Source of the DNA: an uncultured Demequina sp.
GTDB taxonomy: Bacteria > Actinomycetota > Actinomycetes > Actinomycetales > Demequinaceae
Direction: 5' to 3'
DNA: 5,804 nucleotides
Assembly (NCBI GenBank): GCA_937925595.1
Contig: CALALQ010000256.1
Coordinates: 1-5,804, forward strand
Positions 1-4,225 of the stretch are shown here, piece after piece. The notes under the pieces are model-generated. The model had not been told where the DNA came from and did no database searches. It was given only the letters and a program-made list of their open reading frames with translations. Both the position numbers and the translations under genes were made by a program. The first letter of the stretch is position 1, and the number at the start of each line of letters is the position of its first letter.

Positions 1-1
1 T

Positions 2-370
2 CTCCGCCAGGACGAATCCTGGCTTGAAGGTGTCCGTCAGACCCAGCCTGCCTCAATCTCAGCGGCGATTCTGCATGTCGGTGACGCCTCGGCTTGGGTC
101 AACGCCATCCGTATCGCCGCCTCCGAGCAGGAAACCGATGAGGTGCTTTACGACCTGATGCGGACTGGCATCCTCCTCGCCGGCCAAAAGGTCATCGATG
201 GAGTCGCCGCTGCGAGCACGCCGGCGATGAGTCGCGACCATCTGCTGCTTCTCGATCGCGCATCTCAGGATCTGGGTGAGGAAAAGCATCGCGAGGGTTT
301 CGTCCTTCGATTGCCCACACCCGACGGCGGCGTCTCTGAGATCCCATTCACGCCGCCCGATACAGGCTGA
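2..370 (+). CDS. 3' end of an unrecognised protein gene (partial)
   Basis: The frame is open from the window edge to a TGA at 368-370, giving the last 122 residues of a protein whose start lies outside the window. I do not recognise the family. The translation looks like a soluble, mostly helical protein: an acidic/amphipathic stretch (EQETDEVLYDLMRTG, about residues 38-52), then a Lys/Glu-rich segment (GEEKHREGF) and a Pro-rich tail ending PPDTG. There is no signal peptide or membrane segment in the visible part. ATG codons at 143 and 227 are internal to this longer open frame, so neither is likely to be the true start. Reverse-strand frames here are also open, but one runs straight across the IS3 left end, which argues that they are shadows. 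The gene stops 96 bases before the IS3 left end, so the insertion did not interrupt it. Confidence is moderate because only composition and openness support it. Confidence 0.5.
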   Translation, partial: LRQDESWLEGVRQTQPASISAAILHVGDASAWVNAIRIAASEQETDEVLYDLMRTGILLAGQKVIDGVAAASTPAMSRDHLLLLDRASQDLGEEKHREGFVLRLPTPDGGVSEIPFTPPDTG

Positions 371-463
371 GGGCGTCGCCATATTGTGCGCCTCGAGGCC
401 TACGCCAGATCGGGCGCCGTGCGAGCGCAGCCCATCGTTCTTACGAGCGAGATCGCGTGAGCG

Positions 464-466
464 GAA
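464..466. repeat. Left copy of 3-bp target site duplication (GAA)
   Basis: GAA directly before the IS3 left tip. The partner is at 3176-3178, directly after the right tip. A 3-bp repeat alone is weak, but its exact placement outside two matched inverted repeats makes it credible. Confidence 0.8.
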
Positions 467-490
467 TGGAGTTCCCCCGTTTTCCGGACA
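467..490. repeat. IS3 left terminal inverted repeat (IRL)
   Basis: Begins TGGAGTTCCCCCG and continues TTTTCCGGACA. The first 13 bases match the reverse complement of the right end exactly. After a short imperfect stretch with one length difference, CCGGACA matches again. This is the outer binding site of the IS3 transposase. Confidence 0.92.
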
Positions 491-522
491 CTTGACGACT
501 CGCGCCCGCTGGGCGCGCAAGG

Positions 523-831
523 ATGGTGTCCAACGTGCCCAAGACCCGACCCGCGTACCCGCCGGAGTTCCGCCGTGAGGCGGTGCAGATGTTGCGTGCC
601 GGCCGCACACCGAAGGAGCTCGCAGCCAGCCTCGGCGTGTCTGAGCAGACGCTTCGGAACTGGCGCCGCCAAGACGAGGCCGATCGCCGCGAACGCACTG
701 ACGTTCCGACCAGCGCTGAGCTCGAGGAGCTGCGCGCGTTGCGCAAGGAGAACGCGCGTCTGAAGCAGGAGCGCGATCTGCTCAAACGAGCCGCGGCCTT
801 CTTCGCAGCAGCGGAGAACGAGCGCCGGTGA
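523..831 (+). CDS. IS3-family transposase OrfA (helix-turn-helix plus leucine zipper)
   Basis: OrfA binds the IS ends and joins OrfB by programmed frameshifting to make the active transposase. The 102-residue product is the normal family length. Residues about 12-50 (EFRREAVQML, then TPKELAASLGVSEQTLRNW) form the HTH_Tnp_1 helix-turn-helix. Residues about 66-95 form a coiled coil with Leu/Ala heptads (ELEELRALRKENARLKQE), the dimerisation zipper typical of OrfA. I took the ATG at 523; AAGG abuts it, so GTG at 526 or 535 is possible and would change only a few residues. The TGA at 829-831 overlaps the GTG of orfB at 828, and orfB lies in the -1 frame, as usual for IS3. I see no classic A6G slippery run, so coupling by the GTGA overlap is an alternative to frameshifting. 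The gene looks intact. Confidence 0.93.
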   Translation: MVSNVPKTRPAYPPEFRREAVQMLRAGRTPKELAASLGVSEQTLRNWRRQDEADRRERTDVPTSAELEELRALRKENARLKQERDLLKRAAAFFAAAENERR

Positions 832-1510
832 CTGCCTACCGGTTGATCTCGGCGGAGAAGGCCCGCACTCCTGTCTCCGTGTCCTGTCGGTTGCTTGGCG
901 TCAGCCGTTCCGGCTTCTATGAGTGGGCGGCCAACGTCCCGAGTGCGCGTGCTCGTCAGGACGCTGAGCTCATCGAGCGGATCGTCGAGATCCACGGCGA
1001 GCACCGCGGCGTCTACGGAGCCCCGCGCATCCACGCCGAACTGCGCATGGTCGACGGCATCCAGATCGGCCGCAAACGCGTGGAACGGTTGATGCGCCAG
1101 GCCAAGATCTCCGGCATGGTCAAGCGCAAGCGCAAGCGCGGCCGGACCACGGTCAGCGTCCCGGGCGTTCGCGTTGCCGACGACCTTGTCGAGCGTCAGT
1201 TCCGCCCGGCCGGTCCCAACCAGCTCTGGGTCGCCGACATCACCTACCTGAAGACCTGGGAAGGCTGGCTTTACCTGGCTGCCGTCCAGGACGCCTACAG
1301 CCGCGCGATTGTCGGCTGGTCGATGGCCGATCACATGCGCCAAGAGCTGGTCATCGACGCGCTGCAGATGGCCGTCCATCGTCGCCGCCCGACGCCGGGT
1401 CTCATTCACCACAGCGATCAGGGATCGCAATACGTGTCGCTGGGCCTCGGTCAAGCGGCCCGCGACGCCGGCATCGCTCGCTCGATGGGCTCCAAAGGCG
1501 ATTGCTACGA

Positions 1511-1512
1511 CA
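1511..1512. other. CA dinucleotide at the left junction of the IS110 element (probable recombination core)
   Basis: Left flank TACGA-CA and right flank CA-ACGCC (CA at 2880-2881) merge into TACGACAACGCC, encoding Y-D-N-A, exactly what IS3 OrfB should have. The two flanks therefore share only CA, the size expected of the core dinucleotide exchanged by IS110-family recombinases. The core is CT in IS621. Confidence 0.75.
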
Positions 1513-1522
1513 CTCATTCAGA

Positions 1523-1549
1523 CTTCGGGCTCTCGTTGCCGCTTCGGGC
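1523..1549. repeat. 8-bp direct repeat CTTCGGGC in the IS110 left end
   Basis: CTTCGGGC occurs at 1523-1530 and 1542-1549, start to start 19 bases. It lies in the extreme left end, between the junction and the proposed bridge RNA loops. The second copy can fold as part of a short GC hairpin. It could be a recombinase-binding repeat or chance; the sequence alone does not decide. Confidence 0.4.
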
Positions 1550-1628
1550 GTTCTGACTCTTGCTTTTGACTGGTTCTCCTGATTTCTGAATCTACTTCGC
1601 TGGATCAGTGGTCGGGAGAGAGTGCCTT

Positions 1629-1635
1629 GGCGTTG
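1629..1635 (+). other. Candidate right target guide (RTG) of the bridge RNA
   Basis: GGCGTTG is the exact reverse complement of CAACGCC at 2880-2886, that is, the CA core plus five bases of IS3 orfB. The preceding T1628 can pair with G2887 as a wobble. A 7-base match somewhere in about 200 bases has roughly a 1 percent chance, so it is suggestive rather than decisive. Its position 5' of the donor loop is the expected one. Confidence 0.5.
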
Positions 1636-1700
1636 ATCTGTCGAGCGCTCGGAGTTGGCGGCGAGGGCGTGCACCGACCGGACGGGTCGAACGTGACTTG

Positions 1701-1708
1701 ATAGGAGC
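1701..1708 (+). other. Candidate left donor guide (LDG) of the bridge RNA
   Basis: ATAGGAGC repeats the right end of the element (2870-2877), ending four bases before the junction. In the IS621 arrangement the left donor guide has the same sequence as the donor top strand on the right-end side and pairs with the bottom strand. Confidence 0.65.
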
Positions 1709-1723
1709 CTTGCCCAAGCACCT

Positions 1724-1729
1724 TGAGTG
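1724..1729 (+). other. Candidate right donor guide (RDG) of the bridge RNA
   Basis: TGAGTG is complementary to CACTCA at 1511-1516: the CA core plus the first four bases of the element's left end. It follows the left donor guide after 15 bases, as expected for the two sides of one internal loop. The six-base match would be weak alone but is in the predicted place and order. Confidence 0.6.
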
Positions 1730-1799
1730 TCCTGTCCGCCGTCCCAGCCGGCGCGATGCTCGCCCGCCAGCATCGACGACGCGACGAAGGCGAGAGCGC

Positions 1800-2873
1800 A
1801 TGGACACGATCTCAGATGACGGGCCCGAGGTCACGCTCGGCATCGATACCCACCTCGATCAGCACGCCGCAGCGGTCCTGGACCAGCTCGGCCGTGTTCT
1901 GGCGACGACCAGCGCGCCAGCCACGCCGGATGGCTACGAGCAGTTGCTCAGCTGGGCCAGCGGCTTCGGTCTGGTCACGCGCGCCGGCGTGGAGAGCACA
2001 AGCTGCTACGGCGCCGGCGTCACACGCTTCTTGCAAGCCGCCGGCGTCGAGGTGATCGAGGTCACCCGAGCACCCCGTGCCGACCGTCGCCACCGCGGCA
2101 AGAGCGATCCGGTCGACGCCGAGAACGCCGCCCGGGCGGTTCTGGCCGAGACCGCGACGGCGATTCCTAAGCAACACGACGGGATCGTCGAGTCGATCCG
2201 GCTGCTGCGAATCGCGCGCCAGACCGCGGTCAAGTCGCGCTCTCAAGCGATGATCCAGTTGCGCACGATCATCGTGTCCGCGCCCGACGCGTTGCGCACC
2301 GAGCTCAGCGCGCTCAAGGCTCGCCAGCTCATCGCGCGTCTGGCCGCGTCCCGGCCCGGCGATGGCCGCGACCCTCTCACGGTCTGCCGGCGCGTGCTGC
2401 GCTCGATCGCCCGCCGCCACCGCGCGCTCGACGAGGAAATCCGCGGACTCGAGCGCGAACTCGGCGAACTCGTCACGCTCGCCGCACCCAGGCTGACCGC
2501 CCAACACAGCGTCGGCCGCGAAACCGCCGCCAAGCTCATCACCCTCGCCGGCGACAACCCCGAACGGCTCCGCAGCCAGAGCGCGCTCGCCGCGCTCTGC
2601 GGCGCCTCGCCCGTCGAGGCCTCCAGCGGCCAGATCACCCGCCACCGCCTCAACCGCGGCGGCGACCGACAAGCCAACAACGCGCTCTACACGATCGCCA
2701 TGGTCCGCATGCAACACCACCCCGAGACCAAGGCCTACGTCGCCCGCCGCACCGCCGAAGGCAAGACCCGCCGCGAGATCCGCCGCTGCATCATGCGCCA
2801 CCTCGCCCGCCGCCTCTACCCACTCCTGATCGCCGACCTCAACGACGCCCGAACCATCCCGCTCTTGACATAG
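1800..2873 (+). CDS. IS110-family bridge recombinase (DEDD RuvC-like plus Transposase_20 domain)
   Basis: RNA-guided recombinase that inserts and excises the element through paired DNA and a bridge RNA. The 357-residue length is typical. The N-terminal RuvC-like DEDD domain (about 10-170) shows D16 (GIDTHLDQHA), E65 (GVESTSCYG), and D103 and D106 (GKSDPVDAENAA). A helical linker with Arg/Glu heptads (about 200-235) follows. The Transposase_20 domain contains GRETAAKLITLAGDNPERL, then ASPVEASSGQ and NRGGDRQANNALY. The catalytic serine should be S275 or S276, just before G277. I chose the ATG at 1800: GAAGG lies 9 bases upstream and conserved family sequence begins soon after. The open frame extends back to 1608, but that would translate through the proposed bridge RNA. 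All expected catalytic residues are present, so the enzyme appears functional. The TAG at 2871-2873 falls inside the right-end donor sequence. Confidence 0.93.
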   Translation: MDTISDDGPEVTLGIDTHLDQHAAAVLDQLGRVLATTSAPATPDGYEQLLSWASGFGLVTRAGVESTSCYGAGVTRFLQAAGVEVIEVTRAPRADRRHRGKSDPVDAENAARAVLAETATAIPKQHDGIVESIRLLRIARQTAVKSRSQAMIQLRTIIVSAPDALRTELSALKARQLIARLAASRPGDGRDPLTVCRRVLRSIARRHRALDEEIRGLERELGELVTLAAPRLTAQHSVGRETAAKLITLAGDNPERLRSQSALAALCGASPVEASSGQITRHRLNRGGDRQANNALYTIAMVRMQHHPETKAYVARRTAEGKTRREIRRCIMRHLARRLYPLLIADLNDARTIPLLT

Positions 2874-2881
2874 GAGCATCA
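2865..2881 (+). promoter_or_regulatory. Right end of IS110 element: outward TTGACA -35 box and left-donor sequence
   Basis: TTGACA at 2865-2870 is a perfect sigma-70-type -35 box. In the linear element it points into IS3 orfB. In an excised circle it would be joined through the CA core to the left end, placing CAGACT (1519-1524; A at position 2, A at 4 and T at 6 of the -10 consensus) exactly 17 bases downstream. Transcription would then start near 1531 and yield the proposed bridge RNA. A junction-formed promoter is known for IS621. The same 17 bases also include the ATAGGAGC donor half-site and the recombinase stop codon. Confidence 0.6.
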
Positions 2882-3132
2882 ACGCCGTTGCCGAGAGCTT
2901 CTTCGCCACGCTCAAAAAGGAACTCGTCCATCGTCGCTCCTGGCCGACACGCCGCGAGCTCACGGGCGAGGTCTTCGAGTACATCGAGGGCTTCTACAAC
3001 CGCGTCCGCCGGCACTCCACCCTCGGCATGCTCGCCCCGCTGGAGTTCGAGAACCGCACCCAGACCGACCGCCGACCCGGCTTCGCCGCTTCGCGGCTCA
3101 GAGTCTCACAACCTCAGATCATCAACAACTAG
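2881..3132 (+). pseudogene. IS3-family transposase OrfB, 3' part carrying the catalytic Glu
   Basis: Continuation of the interrupted orfB, 83 codons to the TAG at 3130-3132. It opens with NAVAESFFATLKKELVH. The Glu at 2893-2895 is the third catalytic residue; joined to the 5' part it lies 35 residues after D197, the DD(35)E spacing of the family, with the usual Lys seven residues later. The sequence goes on through EVFEYIEGFYNRVRRHSTLGMLAPLEFE, the conserved end of the integrase fold, and then a 25-residue tail without recognised motif. No start codon precedes it in this frame, so it is not expected to be expressed alone. Spliced to 828-1511 it gives a 311-residue protein with no other visible lesion, so the only damage is the IS110 insertion. 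Confidence 0.92.
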
Positions 3133-3150
3133 ACCCCGAAAGCCCAACCC

Positions 3151-3175
3151 TGTCCGGCGAACCGGGGGAACTCCA
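3151..3175. repeat. IS3 right terminal inverted repeat (IRR)
   Basis: Reads TGTCCGG...CGGGGGAACTCCA; its reverse complement starts TGGAGTTCCCCCG and later has CCGGACA, matching the left repeat with one length difference. It ends in CA as expected. Confidence 0.92.
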
Positions 3176-3178
3176 GAA
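3176..3178. repeat. Right copy of 3-bp target site duplication (GAA)
   Basis: Matches GAA at 464-466. The empty site would read GAGCGGAAGTGGCAC. Confidence 0.8.
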
Positions 3179-3322
3179 GTGGCACTTCTCGGGGGTTGAG
3201 ACTGCCCACCGAGTGGTGCTCGTCCGCGATTTCGGCGTCGACGATTGCCGCTTCGGCGGGCCGCCGCCTCACTTCTGCGTTGCATGGAAGGCGCGCGCGG
3301 GCAGAGCCATGGTTGTCCGGCA

Positions 3323-3371
3323 CGCGAGCGTCGAGTTTTCCACCTATAGCGTGGGTTTCTCGACGCTCGCG
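3323..3371. repeat. Perfect 13-bp inverted repeat forming a long hairpin
   Basis: CGCGAGCGTCGAG at 3323-3335 is the exact reverse complement of CTCGACGCTCGCG at 3359-3371. The 23-base loop has a nested CCAC/GTGG stem (3340-3343 with 3351-3354) around CTATAGC, with T-rich bulges on both sides. No T tract follows on either strand, so it is not a standard intrinsic terminator. It could be a protein-binding palindrome, a REP-like or miniature mobile repeat, or a structured RNA. Confidence 0.8.
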
Positions 3372-4056
3372 CAGCTGACTGACGCTTCCCACGCTCAGGA
3401 GGCGTCGCTGCCGCATCGGACGACAAGCAAGAGCGAGCGCCGCGTGCGGCCCGCCTTCGGACTACAGCGCAGCTCCCAGGGGTGATCCTCCTGGCAGGCT
3501 GCCACCGCATAACACCCCTTATCGGGCGCGCCACCGCGTTGCAGGTGTTTCGAGAAGTCACGCGACCTCGGCGAGCCGCGGTGGTACGCCTGCGCGGCGG
3601 GAAACCGGACGCGATCGTGGCCAGTGCTTCGCCCGCCCAGCCCGGCCGCGCGGGCACGCGCAAGAACCCGACACCGCTCGACGCCCTGCCGATCAGCGGC
3701 ACCGCTGGGCGAGCGACCTTCCCGGGGGGCGCGGGGTTCGCGTGTGGCCAGCCGAACACGCCCCCACCGCCGCGCAGCGTCAGCGGCCGTCATGTCGTCA
3801 CCTCCACGCGAAGATGCCGTGACATTCGCGCGGCGAACTCATCGTGAGCGGGCTCGTCCGCGACCGACCGCCAGCCCGCGGCGTGTGCGGTGCTCGGTGC
3901 TGTTGTCGGATGGTCGTTTGGCGCAGCGCGCCCCCGACCTGGGGCTGCCAGCGGTACCCGAGATACCTCGAGTTGACTTGTCATTCGCAGGCGTCGTCGA
4001 CGGGTCCCCGCCAAGTCACCTGAGCGGGGTTGGAAGCGGGCGGCTGGGGAGGTTGA

Positions 4057-4100
4057 CTCGCGGTTTTCGCGAGCCGGATACCCAGGCGAGGAACCTGGGT
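4057..4100 (+). other. Two tandem hairpins upstream of the ribonuclease gene
   Basis: CTCGCG-GTTTT-CGCGAG (4057-4073) is followed six bases later by ACCCAGG-CGAGGAA-CCTGGGT (4080-4100), both with perfect stems. No poly-T follows. They lie about 130 bases before the ribonuclease reading frame and may be leader RNA structure. TTGACT at 4053-4058 with GATACC 18 bases on is a possible promoter overlapping the first hairpin, but the -10 match is poor. Confidence 0.4.
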
Positions 4101-4225
4101 TGCCGAACCCGCTACTCAGACTCCGCGCTCCCGCTACGCCGACGCCGGGATAGGCCGCACGCTTGCGCCCGGGAGGAAGGCGCAAACGGTCGGCCACCTC
4201 CGCACGCGTTCGGCAAACGGCTTAG

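Larger units (their letters stand above)
828..1556 (+). pseudogene. IS3-family transposase OrfB, 5' part (DDE integrase catalytic domain, interrupted)
   Basis: OrfB carries the DDE recombinase that cuts and joins the IS ends. Residues about 45-105 are the HTH_21 region (HGEHRGVYGAPRIHAELR), and the rve integrase fold begins near residue 125 with NQLWVADITYL. The first two catalytic residues are visible: D137 in VADITY and D197 in HSDQGSQY. The authentic sequence ends at D228 (GDCYD) at 1511. From 1513 on, the reading enters the IS110-family element and ends in a foreign tail with TGA at 1554-1556, so the product lacks the catalytic Glu and cannot be an active transposase. The remainder of the gene resumes at 2881. 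The start is the GTG at 828, overlapping the orfA stop, with a GGAG at 813-816 as a weak ribosome-binding site; in most IS3 elements the protein is made as an OrfAB fusion. Confidence 0.93.
1531..1745 (+). ncRNA. Putative bridge RNA (seekRNA) of the IS110 element
   Basis: Bridge RNAs bind IS110 recombinases and hold target and donor DNA in two guide loops. Donor loop: ATAGGAGC at 1701-1708 is identical to the element's right end (2870-2877), as a left donor guide should be. TGAGTG at 1724-1729 is complementary to CACTCA (1511-1516) at the left junction including the CA core, as a right donor guide should be. A GGACGG/CCGTCC stem (1680-1685 with 1739-1744) encloses both. Target loop: GGCGTTG at 1629-1635 complements CAACGCC (2880-2886), the right half of the target. 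TGGATCA/TGATCTG (1601-1607 with 1634-1640, two G-U pairs) could close that loop. I found no convincing left target guide. The 5' end is set from the circle-junction promoter (about 1531) and the 3' end from the donor stem; both are approximate. Confidence 0.68.
1513..2881 (+). mobile_element. IS110-family insertion sequence nested in IS3 orfB
   Basis: A 1369-bp element defined by the exact break and resumption of IS3 orfB. It encodes a DEDD-type IS110 recombinase (1800-2873), preceded by a 287-base leader and followed by only eight bases (2874-2881). The long 5' non-coding end and short 3' end fit the IS110 group proper, as opposed to the IS1111 group, where the non-coding RNA is downstream. 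There are no terminal inverted repeats and no target duplication beyond the shared CA, both typical of the group. The element lies in the same orientation as the host IS3. Because IS110-type excision is site-specific through a circular intermediate, loss of the element should leave a single CA and an intact orfB; that is inference from family behaviour. Confidence 0.92.
467..3175 (+). mobile_element. IS3-family insertion sequence, itself interrupted by an IS110-family element
   Basis: Complete element bounded by terminal inverted repeats beginning TGGAGTTCCCCCG on both sides, starting with TG and ending with CA as is usual for IS3. A direct repeat GAA lies immediately outside both ends (464-466 and 3176-3178), matching the 3-bp duplication typical of the family. 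It carries orfA (523-831) and orfB (828-3132, split), overlapping and in the -1 relation. Subtracting the 1369-bp internal insertion leaves about 1340 bp, a normal IS3 length. It landed between the gene ending at 370 and the gene-poor stretch from 3179. I see no reason to call it mobile now, because its DDE transposase is broken, although orfA and both ends look intact. Confidence 0.93.
3179..4225. other. Gene-poor interval between the IS3 element and the ribonuclease gene
   Basis: About 1050 bases in which I find no convincing gene. Several frames are open on both strands, but in GC-rich DNA that is expected. Their translations are rich in Arg, Pro, Ala and Ser, with no family motifs, no clear ribosome-binding site and no consistent third-position bias. 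The best candidate is 3213-3485 on the plus strand (90 residues from GTG, VLVRDFGVDDCRFGG at its start), but the large inverted repeat at 3323-3371 lies inside it. The interval holds that inverted repeat and a pair of tandem hairpins near 4057-4100. No tRNA or rRNA was recognised. It may be intergenic DNA or decayed sequence. Confidence 0.55.

Noticed and set aside
441..1517. Reverse-strand open frame (358 codons) across orfA/orfB
   Set aside because: Antisense to the well-supported IS3 genes, no family motifs, and it crosses the IS3 left end.
1608..1799. N-terminal extension of the IS110 recombinase by 64 residues
   Set aside because: The extension is Arg-rich without family similarity and overlaps the proposed bridge RNA; ATG 1800 with GAAGG upstream gives a normal family length.
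1812..2984. Reverse-strand open frame (390 codons) across the IS110 recombinase
   Set aside because: Shadow of the DEDD recombinase; it also crosses the IS110/IS3 junction, which no genuine gene of either element would do.
2888..3199. Plus-strand 103-codon open frame after the IS110 element
   Set aside because: Out of frame with the orfB remainder, Ser/Arg-rich, and crosses the IS3 right end.
276..3485. Idea that IS3 interrupted a gene: the frame of 276-466 continues in frame at the empty site into 3179-3485
   Set aside because: The left part overlaps the more protein-like frame ending at 370, and open frames by chance are common at this GC content; no motif supports a joined protein.
3655..3700. 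Resemblance of the stretch encoding LDALPIS to an Illumina adapter tail
   Set aside because: Alignment by eye gives only about 17 of 24 matches with several internal mismatches; it is more likely a GC-rich coincidence than contamination.
4030..4140. Possible tRNA on either strand
   Set aside because: Two hairpins are present but no acceptor stem closes them, and no canonical T-loop (TTCRANY) or D-arm is found.
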